NCBI GenBank assembly: GCA_028023455.1
Contig: JAQFVV010006506.1
Span: 994,501 to 1,058,500 of the forward strand
DNA: 64,000 nucleotides
Direction of reading: 5' to 3'
From: Epiperipatus broadwayi
Taxonomy: Eukaryota; Onychophora; Udeonychophora; Euonychophora; Peripatidae
Position numbers and translations under genes: made by a program. Below the pieces are notes generated by a model. It saw nothing but the letters and a program-made list of their open reading frames with translations. It did no database searches and was not told where the DNA came from. Position 1 is the first letter of the stretch, and each line of letters opens with the position of its first letter. Positions 23,154-33,925 of this stretch are shown here, in pieces.

Positions 23154-24086
23154 TCACATTTCCCCCATATGTTCCAATCTCCGTAATGCTATCTGATTGT
23201 CATGTTTTCGATCAACTCTTCCTGTTCGGATCGAGGGTCTATCATTGTAAGGATACGGTATAGGTCGTCCATAATGGAGTCGACTTGGTTCAAGTCCAGT
23301 GGACTCATTCTTTGAGGTATTTATCATTTCAGTAATCCGGGGAATCTCTTGAACCCATTTCCGATGATCTCCTGCAGTGTACACGCGGAATAGCCACCCC
23401 AACTCCCGCATCACCCGCTCGCATGGGTTGCTCTGCGGGTTCCGTATAGACGTCATATGATGTTTGATCCCAGTTTGGTTCACCCATCGCCTCCACATCT
23501 TTGATACAAATGGTGTGCCATGATCCGATAAAAGGCACTTAGGTCTCCCGATGATGGGAAATTGTTTGGTTTCCAACAGTTTGATGGTCTGGTTTGCATT
23601 AGTCCGGGCCATGGGGTACGCAGCGACCATTTTGGAGCACAAATCATATGTGACCAGTAAATACCTCTTTTCCCCAAACATCGGCAATGGCCCGTAATAA
23701 TCAATGGCCAGGGTGTGGTTTGGTTCCCGGACGATGATCGGTATCTGAGGTCCCTCATTCGAACGATTTAACGGTTTTGTCCTCGCACAAATCTCACACT
23801 CCCGTAGTCTTCTGGCAATGTCATGGTGCATCCCTGGCCAGTAAAACCAATTACTAAGGTACCCCTCAGTCTTGCTTGTTCCGTAATGGCCACGTTCCTG
23901 ATGGGTCTCATCAACCATTCGATCCCGCATTCCCTTCGGTATTACAATACGGGTTTGTTTCCCATTCCCTGTTTTCCTTTGGACTATTCCTTCCAGAATA
24001 ATGCACCGGTCCCGATATTTCCATAACAGACCCCCCCCCAGTCTCTTCCTTTTTTTTTTCGGACCCTGCCTTTGGCCTCCTCTCAC
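23154..24086 (-). CDS. G1 integrase
   Basis: A 310-residue frame with the full order of a retroviral-type integrase. An N-terminal zinc finger has H62 and H67 (HQERGH) and C97-x2-C100 (CEIC). The catalytic core has D129 in LAIDYYGPLP, D188 in LSDHGTPF and E224 in NPCERVMRELG, giving the D,D-35-E spacing. This enzyme inserts the element's cDNA into the genome. The frame ends at a TGA, just before the C-terminal GPY/F module at 22935-23117. The first Met is not a true start: the domain is the continuation of pol, and the frame changes near 24030-24060 at adjacent C9 and T9 homopolymers. Confidence 0.9.
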   Translation of the reverse strand: MRGGQRQGPKKKRKRLGGGLLWKYRDRCIILEGIVQRKTGNGKQTRIVIPKGMRDRMVDETHQERGHYGTSKTEGYLSNWFYWPGMHHDIARRLRECEICARTKPLNRSNEGPQIPIIVREPNHTLAIDYYGPLPMFGEKRYLLVTYDLCSKMVAAYPMARTNANQTIKLLETKQFPIIGRPKCLLSDHGTPFVSKMWRRWVNQTGIKHHMTSIRNPQSNPCERVMRELGWLFRVYTAGDHRKWVQEIPRITEMINTSKNESTGLEPSRLHYGRPIPYPYNDRPSIRTGRVDRKHDNQIALRRLEHMGEM

Positions 24087-24957
24087 GTAGGTATCGTATT
24101 ATTTGTTGGCATTCTTCATCCTCTTTCTGGCCCCTCCGAATGTTGTTTGCACTAAACTCACCCTCCCGGCTCCGCCTGGTAGTAGCGGTTATGTACGCGA
24201 ATTCCCCAGCCTCGGCATTTGGCTGTGTTCCCACAGGGTAACGGCTCAGTGTGTCCGCGACCACGTTATCCTTCCCTTTACAATATTCCACTTCATATTG
24301 GAACTCCTGCAGGGTTAAGCTCCACCTCACTAACCTATTATTTGTCAAAAAACTTTTATTCAGAAATTCCAGACTCCGATGGTCGGTAATTACTCTCACT
24401 TTGGATCCGACCAGGTACTGTCGGAACCTTTTGAAAGCCCACACTATGGCGAGGGCTTCTCGTTCGGTGACAGTGTATCTTCGTTCGGGATCTTTGAGTA
24501 GTCGGCTAATGAATGCCAACACCCTCTTTTCTCCATCCGGTCCCTTTTGGTACAACGTGGCTCCTAGCCCAATGTCGCTACTGTCCGTCTGTACCCAAAA
24601 TATCTGGTCGAAGTCTGGGTATGCTAATATGGTCTGTTTTAAAAATCCTTCCTTCACCCTCTGGAAACTCCGTTCCCATCTCTCATCCCATGTCCACGCT
24701 TGCTCCTTTCTTAACAATTGTAATAGGGGTTCCATATCATGGGAGAAGTTTTCATAAAATTTGTTGTAAAAGGTGCGCATTCCGAGGAATGCTTTAATAT
24801 CCTTTCTCTTCTTCGGAACAGGGAATTCTTGGATGGCCTGGATCTTTTCAGGGTTGGGCCGTATTCCATCCTGGCTTATGATATGTCCCAAGAACTTGAC
24901 CTCCTGGGTCACAAAGTGGCTTTTTTTAGGTTTATTTTTATTCCCTTCTGTTCGCAT
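23911..24957 (-). CDS. G1 RT end (thumb) and RNase H
   Basis: The 348-residue frame starts in the RT thumb (KFLGHIIS at about 21-28). RNase H follows: D124 in VQTDSS, the ALAIVWAFKRFRQYL helix with its catalytic Glu at about 167, D192 in VITDH, and D235 in VVADTLSRYP. It degrades the RNA strand during reverse transcription. It overlaps the upstream gag-PR-RT frame by 49 bases at an A7 run (24922-24929 region), and is shifted again before integrase. The shift at a homopolymer could be decay, assembly error or programmed frameshifting; position inside a conserved RT segment argues against programming. Confidence 0.9.
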   Translation of the reverse strand: MRTEGNKNKPKKSHFVTQEVKFLGHIISQDGIRPNPEKIQAIQEFPVPKKRKDIKAFLGMRTFYNKFYENFSHDMEPLLQLLRKEQAWTWDERWERSFQRVKEGFLKQTILAYPDFDQIFWVQTDSSDIGLGATLYQKGPDGEKRVLAFISRLLKDPERRYTVTEREALAIVWAFKRFRQYLVGSKVRVITDHRSLEFLNKSFLTNNRLVRWSLTLQEFQYEVEYCKGKDNVVADTLSRYPVGTQPNAEAGEFAYITATTRRSREGEFSANNIRRGQKEDEECQQIIRYLRERRPKAGSEKKKEETGGGSVMEISGPVHYSGRNSPKENREWETNPYCNTEGNAGSNG

Positions 24958-26636
24958 TCATGGAGCAACATTTCTAAGTGCCGACAATGCTCCTCTATGT
25001 CTTCAGATGCTATAATGATATCGTCTACGTACATTATGACAAATTTCTTAACTTCATCTGATAGGGTTTGGTCCAGGCACTGCACTAAGCCTGCACCACT
25101 ATTCTTAAATCCAAAAGGCACGCGATTAAACTGGTACGCCCGTCCGTTATATTTGAATGTGGTGTATTTTCGATCGTCGGGGTGGAGGCTCATCTGCCAG
25201 TAGCTATTCGTCAAGTCCATCGTGGAAAAGATTCGCTTGTTCTGAAATCTTGTCATCAGTTCGCTCATGATGGGCGGAGCGTTTGTATCTGGAATTGTCA
25301 CCTTGTTCAGTTGTCTGGCATCGAGGCACAATCGTATCGATCTGTCACCCTTTTTTACGGCTAAGATGGGGTTGTTGTATGGCGAGGTGCACTTTGAAAT
25401 AACCCCCCACTCTATCATCTGCTCCAGCTGGGTTTCAATCTCCTTACGGTATTGGAAAGGGATTGGGTATACCCTAGTTTGATATGGGTTGCTGGTGTTC
25501 AACCGGATTCGGTGTTCGTACCCCTTGGTTACTCCCGGCTTGTCCGAGAAAACACTCTCGTAAGACCCCAATATTCCTTGAATCCTCTCTCTCTCTCCTT
25601 TATCTGGCCCAGTCATTTCATTAACTCTTTTCTCAATCTCCCCTTTTACCATGATACATTGCAGCTTCCTCTGCCCTTCTGGTTCTCTATCCATGGTTTC
25701 CCCAAAAGGCATTGTGACTCTACCGATTCTTGCTTGTTCAGTCCCATAATCAATGCTACACTTTGCCATTCTCATAAAATCAGACCCTAACACCAAGTCA
25801 TGTATCAGCCCCTCAAGTATTAACACAATCTGGGTGAATTCCTGTCCTGCAATAGCTATATTCGCCCACACCTGTTTGGTCTGTATTCTTGCCTTTTTTC
25901 CATTGGCCAGTACAATCTGGATCCCTTTCAATGGCAAGATTTTCATTTCTGTTTGCCCTTGGGCGATCCTGTCAAAAATTTCCTGAGCCATTACCGATAC
26001 CTGACTTCCTGTATCCAGCAGAGCCCTCACATGAAGCCCTTGGATTGACACATCGATCTTTGGGCACTCCTGTTTTCTCTGAGGTCCTTCCCCCCCTTCA
26101 TCTTGTGCCATATTAGCTATCCTGATCCCATCATTCCCTTCTTTGCTAAAATAGTCATCATTTTCGGCCGCCTCTAATATCTCCAACACTCGTGTTATCT
26201 CAGTTTTCCCCTCAATGACTTGTCTAATCTCCCTGGGCAGGTTGCGCCCCGCTATCCGGATTTGTCGCTCTTCCGGTATTTGATATTCATTTATTTTTCT
26301 TAATCTCGCCACCTGTCGCTGTATGAAGGTACTGTATGTTTCATCTTCTTCCTTTTTGCTTTGTTCGATTGCCCACTTTTCCCTTTCTTGTTGGGCTAGT
26401 CCCCAATATCTTCCCATTATGGCTTTTTGGTATTCTTCGAACGTTTCCGGTTTCTCTTTCATCGCCTCCCACCATTCCACTGCTTCCCCTTGGATATGGC
26501 TGCATGCAATCGCTATCTTAGATTCTTCACTAAACTGCCCGCAAGAGAACAACCTCTTCAGACTTTCCACATGTCGACATGGGCTTTCGTCTCCCTTTCC
26601 TTTAAAATGTTTGAGTTTAATCCACTTTCCCTCCAT
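24909..26636 (-). CDS. G1 gag-protease-RT polyprotein
   Basis: A 575-residue frame. Residues 1-165 are a Gypsy gag-like capsid (KLKHFKGKGDESP, then HIQGEAVEWWEAM, then YSTFIQRQVARLR). The region before protease lacks a CCHC zinc knuckle, the usual nucleic-acid binder. The aspartic protease has LLDTGS at 206-211 and LVLGSDF at 281-287. RT spans about 380-575: LCLDAR (436-441), the first catalytic Asp in STMDLT (471-476), VPFGF (506-510) and MYVDDIII (535-542). I chose Met at 26636 because the similarity with the G2 gag starts there and an in-frame stop lies nine codons upstream. G2 gag has a long N-terminal coiled coil that G1 lacks. Confidence 0.9.
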   Translation of the reverse strand: MEGKWIKLKHFKGKGDESPCRHVESLKRLFSCGQFSEESKIAIACSHIQGEAVEWWEAMKEKPETFEEYQKAIMGRYWGLAQQEREKWAIEQSKKEEDETYSTFIQRQVARLRKINEYQIPEERQIRIAGRNLPREIRQVIEGKTEITRVLEILEAAENDDYFSKEGNDGIRIANMAQDEGGEGPQRKQECPKIDVSIQGLHVRALLDTGSQVSVMAQEIFDRIAQGQTEMKILPLKGIQIVLANGKKARIQTKQVWANIAIAGQEFTQIVLILEGLIHDLVLGSDFMRMAKCSIDYGTEQARIGRVTMPFGETMDREPEGQRKLQCIMVKGEIEKRVNEMTGPDKGERERIQGILGSYESVFSDKPGVTKGYEHRIRLNTSNPYQTRVYPIPFQYRKEIETQLEQMIEWGVISKCTSPYNNPILAVKKGDRSIRLCLDARQLNKVTIPDTNAPPIMSELMTRFQNKRIFSTMDLTNSYWQMSLHPDDRKYTTFKYNGRAYQFNRVPFGFKNSGAGLVQCLDQTLSDEVKKFVIMYVDDIIIASEDIEEHCRHLEMLLHECEQKGIKINLKKATL

Positions 26637-27466
26637 CCTGTTTAATATTCGATTTATATTCGGCTATAGTAATCCACGGCCTGTCACCTACTACTCCGCT
26701 GGTCCCACTGACTGTCTTGTCCTATTTTCAGATGCTCCTTGCTCTTAAAATTCCCACAGTAAGCCCTCAAGTTTAGTTTCTATCGCTCAGATTATCCCAG
26801 TTCCCACTGTTCCCCTTTATTTATATTCAGTAGCTATCGGTATATGTGCGGTTATACCTATATACTGTTACACGCGTCGTTACATATGTAGATACGCTAT
26901 CCTTTACTTATCCTTTATAATTTTTTTTTTTTTCGGTGGTTATTTATATATATGTGTTGTTTACGCTCAACGTCCCTTTTATTTTTAAGTAACACACAAC
27001 TCCTAACAAGATCCCGGTTACAGTTTGTTCCTTTGCGCAAGAATATAATAATATTACAATGCGTCTTTTAACGATGTATATATATTTTTTTTTTGATTAA
27101 ATTTATTTGCGGTTAACTTGCTAATATAGAAATTAATTTATGAATTACTTCCGATATTTCTTCCACGGAATCCCGCTATTCCACAGCTTTCTACAAATAT
27201 CAGGTATATTCGACTGCTTGATTATTTTAATAATGACAAAACTAAATCCCCTTCCCACTCTCTCAAGCAATGTTTAATAATTTGACTTTTAGTGATTATA
27301 AAATTTCCCCCCCGCTTTAATAGATAATTTATTCTGTTGTTCCGAGCGCCTTATTTATGTCGCTAAACGTCTTTCCTTCTCAGGGTCTCTTTATTTAAAT
27401 TGACTTTCATTATTAGAAACGTCAGTTATTTTCACGTCGGTTCTGCCCTTTGAAACAACAGTTTCG
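26637..27466 (-). other. G1 5' untranslated leader
   Basis: Lies between gag and the primer binding site. No in-frame gag extension is open. A second frame stays open for about 35 codons up to the gag start, without a clear start codon. Several T-rich stretches occur near 26918 and 27081. Confidence 0.5.
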
Positions 27467-27484
27467 CCGCACGTTGACGCGCCA
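27467..27484 (-). other. G1 primer binding site (tRNA-Lys-like)
   Basis: Three bases after the LTR end (ATT), the minus strand reads TGGCGCGTCAACGTGCGG. Compared with the complement of the animal tRNA-Lys 3' end (TGGCGCCCAACGTGGGG), it matches except for a two-base disturbance and one further change. This makes tRNA-Lys the likely minus-strand primer. Confidence 0.65.
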
Positions 27485-29122
27485 AATTGTAACCCGACCC
27501 CTTTTGCTACTGCGGACAGCAGTTCTCCTTCTGGCTTTCTATTGACGATTCCCTTTTTACGAACCCGCTGTGTTATGTCGTCCGGGGTTACATAATGTTT
27601 TGTGAAAATAGTTTCAAACACATATACACGCACGTTTTATTTGTTTCATACCTAGATTCAGATTGAATCCAAGTAATAGGCGCCAGGAGAACCTTTTTCA
27701 AGCTCACCACGCATGTGCACACGCTCACTCAACTATATCACAGAACATGCCCAAGCATCGCTCCAGTGGACAGCAAGAAATGAACACAGCCACTATTTCC
27801 GAACTATATCGCTCATTACTCTTAACACACTATTGACATGCCTTTATCATGGTTAGGCCCGCCCTATATCCCCCAGAATAAATCTCCCAAAACTTAACCT
27901 TAACCTAAGAATGGTACGACAATTATAAATGCTATAAATATACTTAACGCTTAACTAACATATTAAATGCACCCATTCAAATTATATAAAATAGATCACT
28001 CCCGCACTCATTCAACATTGGTTAAATAAATTTGAAATTCCAAGCGATCAATAAAAGAAACATTTATTAAGTGAATGATTTATTTGTAAACTGGGTAAAT
28101 AAAATTATTACGAAGATATATAATTTAGGAAGTCTAGATAACACAATTACGGAAGCGAATATTAACTTACATAGATCTTTGCTGAGTATTAATTGTACAT
28201 ATTATACTGGTTGAGTTCTTTAGTGGTTCGGTTGGTCATCAGCAATTTAATCATTTTATCTTAATGTTTGTAAATCGTTCTCCACTTTAAAGTATTTATC
28301 TGGTGCATGAATGTGTAAGCAAATGTTAAAAATAACTACCTGTGGGACGAGAAGACTGTAATGGGATCCTGAGCGATATTTTATTAATTCCGCATGTCGG
28401 TTCTGGGTGAGGCTTCCAGGGTGTGTGTGTTCCTTGGGTTCATTTTCTCCGAGGTTGAGAGCATTCTAGGACGATCAGCAGTGCCAGGTGTGAAGGTTCG
28501 GCGGCCAAGCCGCGAATTTTGGATTCAGCAACGCATTTTGGCTACGATATTACACAAGTGTAGGTTAGGAAGTCCAAGTACTTAATCGGAAGCTCCGCAA
28601 AAAAATTAATAATACTTTCCGCTACAATTCAACTTGATTTCGCCTTCAACAACTTTCAATTTAGTGTCCTTTTTCGGTTCCGTCTTGCCTTTTTCTTCTC
28701 TCCTCTTTCCCGCCGTGACACCTTGAATTTTTCCTCCAATCTCTATCATGCACTCATAAGTCATTAGTTCTTATTTGCTAATCAAGGATCCTCTTTATTT
28801 AATAGTTTCTGTGACATTTGCACCACGTGGGAATTTAATTTAGTTTTTCCATTTTTCTTACATATTGTTTTAGCCGGAGTCAGAAGTCTAAGTAGTACAA
28901 TAGCAGTGTACACTTTTTATCACCTCTGCTTCTAAATTTGGATTGTTATCTAGACTTTACCAACATACATCCTGCTTATTGTTTCAACTTCTCTAAATTT
29001 GACTCTACTAATTGCCCCCCATTCAAAATATCTTAGATCGCTTGGAATTTTTTTTACCTATTACAGATTAATTAATTTACTTATTTTTTTTTTTCCTTCC
29101 CTTTTGTTCAAAATGATTTAAT

Positions 29123-29130
29123 AAATTTTC
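29123..29130. other. Left 8-bp target duplication of the palindrome
   Basis: AAATTTTC here is repeated exactly at 33926-33933. The sister LTR has one copy of the region (AAATTTTT, one base different). An 8-bp duplication is typical of hAT, P and some other cut-and-paste superfamilies. Confidence 0.85.
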
Positions 29131-29181
29131 GGTCCTGTTTTGCAGACCGTACTGTGGCCGTCAGAGGGCGCGGCGACATCA

Positions 29182-30668
29182 TCAACAACCGGCCTGAAAA
29201 TGGTAAGTGATAAATTTTTTTACAAAACGCCTCAAAATCGACAAATAAAAATGCCTAAGGCAATATATGTACAGCAAATAAAGCGAAAACTACAAATTAA
29301 AATTAAATTAAAGAAAATGCTACAAACTTCAAATAATAAAAAAAAAAAATCATGAAAATTGCATTATTAGCTATACCCCCCCCCCCCAAAATAAAAAAAA
29401 CGCCTCAAAATCGACAAATAAAAATGCCTCAGACAATATATGTATAGAAAATACATCGAAAACAACAAATTTTAAAAAAATGAAAGAAAATGCTACAAAC
29501 TTCAAATAATAAAAAAAAAAAATCATGAAAATTGCATTATTAGCTATACCCCCCCCCCCCCCAAAATAAAAAAAACGCCTCAAAATCGACAAATAAAAAT
29601 GCCTCAGACAATATATTTATAGAAAATACATCGAAAACAACAAATTTTAAAAAAATGAAACAAAATGCTACAAACTTCAAATAATAAAAAAAAAAATCAT
29701 GAAGATTCTATCAAGAGATATACCTCCCTCCACAATCTGACAATTCACAAAACATGGCGGCAAAAAAAAGCGGGAAAATACGAAAAAATCAAATCATTTA
29801 TTTTCAACATAAATATGCATCTAAGTTCATATTAAAAAGCAATTCAACCAACTGATCAAAACGTAACACAGATTAATACGTAATAACTAATAAAAAATAA
29901 GCAGAAAATGTTATAAAATGCAAATTATAAAAAAAATAGGTACAACAGTCCCTCCCCCCTACAATCTGGACATTCAGAAGGAAGCATGGCGGCCAAAAAT
30001 AGCGGGGATCAAATTATTTACCTTCAACATAAATATGCATCTAAATTGATATAGAAAAGCAATTAATTGTTCTCTGGCTTTCAAATTAATGCATATGTAA
30101 ATGGAGCAGTAATATTTAAATAATCAAAAAGCAATCATTCCCGACCCCTCCCCACTAATCAAAACGTAATAAATGGTATCAATATTTTAAGATTGTTTAA
30201 GTAACAGACCTAATAAGAATTCATATCATATATTAATACGTAGTAAGTAAATAAATAGAATTATAGTAAGTTTAAAAGAGAAGATGGAAATATTACTTTG
30301 TTGCATTTTTTTTGTTCAAGAAATTGTTTTTCACCGTTATATAGATTAAATCACATATGACTATCCCCTTCCCCCATTTAGTGACTTTTCTAAAACTAAG
30401 AACTCATAACACAGATTAATACGTACTAAGTGATTAAATATGGCAACAACGGACTAATTTTTATAAAATGTACTAAATCTTATGAATATTTAAAAAATCA
30501 AACACTATCTGCACATGTGCTGTGCATTATTTAAGTAATAGATATAATAACTCAACACAGATTAATACAGTACATAGTAAGAAAGTTTAAAAAAGAAAGT
30601 GGCAAAAATTACCTTGTTCCAAATTCGGTTCAGAGCCATTTGCACAATGATGACTCGATCATGATGTT
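29182..30668 (-). pseudogene. Mirror-image terminal exons, left arm of FB
   Basis: On the minus strand an exon-like block (30668-30613, 56 nt) is preceded by TTTTGCAG and followed by the donor GTAATT. The next acceptor, CCATTTTCAG, is at about 29194, with the second segment starting at 29193. Splicing would put HHDRVIIVQMALNRIWNK in frame with AGC and a TGA at 29184-29182. The right arm has the same arrangement on the plus strand. I do not recognise the protein. It is most simply the carboxyl end of a gene, perhaps the transposase of the autonomous parent, kept because it lies in the mobilised terminus. Confidence 0.5.
29205..29710. repeat. Left-arm tandem repeats (3 units of about 174 bp)
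   Basis: The word CGCCTCAAAATCGAC recurs at 29228, 29401 and 29576. Each unit ends in a poly-C run (13-14 C) after TTAGCTATA. The runs are next to A-rich tracts. Confidence 0.85.
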
Positions 30669-32225
30669 CTGCAAAATGTAGCTTTGCTGGTAAATTTCTT
30701 AACACTTTTAGCAATGATAATTTCAGCAGATTAAAAAAATTATTTAACAGAAGGTATCTAGAAACACTAGCAATTATTTAAATCAAGTTATGCACACATA
30801 TATAATATCCCAATTCATTTTAAAAATAATAAACAATTGTCCACTATATTCATATTATTTTCAATTATGTTTTTATTTAAACAAAGTTGCAAGTTCATCT
30901 ACATTTTTTTAATGAAATATTCTCTCCCTCCCTCCCCTTTACTTGACAGAAAAAATACTTTTAAAAGAAAAGTCTTTCAACATCAAATTATTTATCTTTG
31001 AAGCAATTAATTGTTATCTGGCTTTCAAATTATGACATATGTAAATTGATCAATAATATTTAAATAATAATCAATGTAAAAAGGAATACAAAACATAATT
31101 ACCAAAGTCTTTCGGAAAAGATTTTAACACTAAGAGCAAATATGGCAGAAATTAGCGTGAAAAAAAAAGTTTTGAGTTAAAATTTGCGCATATCTAATAT
31201 TGTATTCTTCCATCAAAAAATAATCCTAATTAAGTTTGTCAAAAAATATACATTATCCCAACAACTTGTATTTCTAGCAATACAAAATAATTAACACGTC
31301 AAAATAGAACAAAGCTGGTATTTCAAAAGTCTAGTTCACTTATGTTTTAGTTAAATTTGTTGGCTTTGGAAATTATATTTTTGATGTCAAATCTCTATTG
31401 AGTCATGATACCAAAAAATAATTTCCAGTCATCCTTCTTTTATAGTATGCACTTTAATTTTGAAAGAACAAACTGTGAAATGAAATATGACGTAATAGAG
31501 ATTCTACATCAAAAATATCATTTCCAAAGCTAACAAATTTACTTAAAATGTAGCTAAAGTAGAGTTTTGAAATACCAGCTTTGTTCTATTTTGACGTGTT
31601 AATTATTTTGTATTGCTAGAAATACAAGTTGTTGGGATAATGTATATTTTTTGACAAACTTAATTAGGATTATTTTTTGATGGAAGAATACAATATTAGA
31701 TATGCGCAAATTTTAACTCAAAACTTTTTTTTTCACGCTAATTTCTGCCATATTTGCTCTTAGTGTTAAAATCTTTTCCGAAAGACTTTGGTAATTATGT
31801 TTTGTATTCCTTTTTTACATTGATTATTATTTAAATATTATTGATCAATTTACATATGTCATAATTTGAAAGCCAGATAACAATTAATTGCTTCAAAGAT
31901 AAATAATTTGATGTTGAAAAACTTTTCTTTTAAAAGTATTTTTTCTGTCAAGTAAAGGGGAGGGAGGGAGAGAATATTTCATTAAAAAAATGTAGATGAA
32001 CTTGCAACTTTGTTTAAATAAAAACATAATTGAAAATAATATGAATATAGTGGACAATTGTTTATTATTTTTAAAATGAATTGGGATATTATATATGTGT
32101 GCATAACTTGATTTAAATAATTGCTAGTGTTTCTAGATACCTTCTGTTAAATAATTTTTTTAATCTGCTGAAATTATCATTGCTAAAAGTGTTAAGAAAT
32201 TTACCAGCAAAGCTACATTTTGCAG

Positions 32226-33874
32226 AACATCATGATCGAGTCATCATTGTGCAAATGGCTCTGAACCGAATTTGGAACAAGGTAATTTTTGCCACTTTCT
32301 TTTTTAAACTTTCTTACTATGTACTGTATTAATCTGTGTTGAGTTATTATATCTGTTACTTAAATAATGCACAGCACATGTGCAGATAGTGTTTGATTTT
32401 TTAAATATTCATAAGATTTAGTACATTTTATAAAAATTAGTCCGTTGTTGCCATATTTAATCACTTAGTACGTATTAATCTGTGTTATGAGTTCTTAGTT
32501 TTAGAAAAGTCACTAAATGGGGGAAGGGGATAGTCATATGTGATTTAATCTATATAACGGTGAAAAACAATTTCTTGAACAAAAAAAAATGCAACAAAGT
32601 AATATTTCCATCTTCTCTTTTAAACTTACTATAATTCTATTTATTTACTTACTACGTATTAATATATGATATGAATTCTTATTAGGTCTGTTACTTAAAC
32701 AATCTTAAAATATTGATACCATTTATTACGTTTTGATTAGTGGGGAGGGGTCGGGAATGATTGCTTTTTGATTATTTAAATATTACTGCTCCATTTACAT
32801 ATGCATTAATTTGAAAGCCAGAGAACAATTAATTGCTTTTCTATATCAATTTAGATGCATATTTATGTTGAAGGTAAATAATTTGATCCCCGCTATTTTT
32901 GGCCGCCATGCTTCCTTCTGAATGTCCAGATTGTAGGGGGGAGGGACTGTTGTACCTATTTTTTTTATAATTTGCATTTTATAACATTTTCTGCTTATTT
33001 TTTATTAGTTATTACGTATTAATCTGTGTTACGTTTTGATCAGTTGGTTGAATTGCTTTTTAATATGAACTTAGATGCATATTTATGTTGAAAATAAATG
33101 ATTTGATTTTTTCGTATTTTCCCGCTTTTTTTTGCCGCCATGTTTTGTGAATTGTCAGATTGTGGAGGGAGGTATATCTCTTGATAGAATCTTCATGATT
33201 TTTTTTTTTTATTATTTGAAGTTTGTAGCATTTTGTTTCATTTTTTTAAAATTTGTTGTTTTCGATGTATTTTCTATACATATATTGTCTGAGGCATTTT
33301 TATTTGTCGATTTTGAGGCGTTTTTTTGATTTTGGGGGGGGGGGTATAGCTAATAATGCAATTTTCATGATTTTTTTTTTTTATTATTTGAAGTTTGTAG
33401 CATTTTCTTTCATTTTTTTAAAATTTGTTGTTTTCGATGTATTTTCTATACATATATTGTCTGAGGCATTTTTATTTGTCGATTTTGAGGCGTTTTTTTG
33501 ATTTTGGGGGGGGGGGGGGATATAGCTAATAATGCAATTTTCATGATTTTTTTTTTTATTATTTGAAGTTTGTAGCATTTTCTTTCATTTTTTTAAAATT
33601 TGTTGTTTTCGATGTATTTTCTATACATATATTGTCTGAGGCATTTTTATTTGTCGATTTTGAGGCGTTTTTTTGATTTTGGGGGGGGGGGGTATAGCTA
33701 ATAATGCAATTTTCATTTTTTTTATTATTTGAAGTTTGTAGCATTTTCTTTAATTTTAATTTGTAGTTTTCGCTTTATTTGCTGTACATATATTGCCTTA
33801 GGCATTTTTATTTGTCGATTTTGAGGCGTTTTGTAAAAAAATTTATCACTTGCCATTTTCAGGCCGGTTGTTGA
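32226..33874 (+). pseudogene. Mirror-image terminal exons, right arm of FB
   Basis: Exon-like block 32226-32281 lies between CATTTTGCAG and AAG|GTAATT. The second segment begins at 33863 after TTGCCATTTTCAG and reaches a TGA at 33872-33874. The intron would be 1581 bp and contains the tandem repeats of this arm. The reading frame is open through the 56-nt block (two bases plus 18 codons) and across the junction for three more codons. Transcription would run outward from the palindrome centre. Upstream exons are absent because the arm ends at the loop. Confidence 0.5.
33190..33840. repeat. Right-arm tandem repeats (4 units of about 170 bp)
   Basis: GAGGCG, the complement of the left-arm CGCCTC, recurs with unit ends at 33320, 33492, 33667 and 33828. 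Each full unit carries a G10-G13 run before TATAGCTAATAATG. The right arm thus has one unit more than the left arm, which accounts for the length difference between arms. Confidence 0.85.
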
Positions 33875-33925
33875 TGATGTCGCCGCGCCCTCTGACGGCC
33901 ACAGTACGGTCTGCAAAACACGACC

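Larger units (their letters stand above)
29131..33925. mobile_element. 4.8 kb palindromic foldback transposon (element FB)
   Basis: The whole element is an inverted repeat with arms of about 2.3 and 2.5 kb and a loop of about 80 bases near 31410-31490 (centre about 31447). The termini are GGTC(C/G)TGTTTTGCAGACCG and its complement, flanked by the exact 8-bp duplication AAATTTTC. The arms are nearly identical apart from one extra tandem unit on the right. Each arm carries, reading outward, an exon-like segment with good splice sites and a second acceptor (see the entries at 29182-30668 and 32226-33874). No long ORF, so it is non-autonomous. Superfamily unassigned; the 8-bp duplication fits hAT- or P-like mechanisms. 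Confidence 0.9.

Noticed and set aside
24909-24957. Programmed frameshift between gag-RT and RNase H frames of G1
   Set aside because: The overlap lies within a conserved RT segment rather than at the gag-pol border, and sits on an A7 run; an indel is simpler.
29371-33578. ORFs of 60-90 codons in the palindrome
   Set aside because: They read through the tandem units and homopolymers and repeat the same low-complexity peptide on both strands; they are shadows of the repeats.
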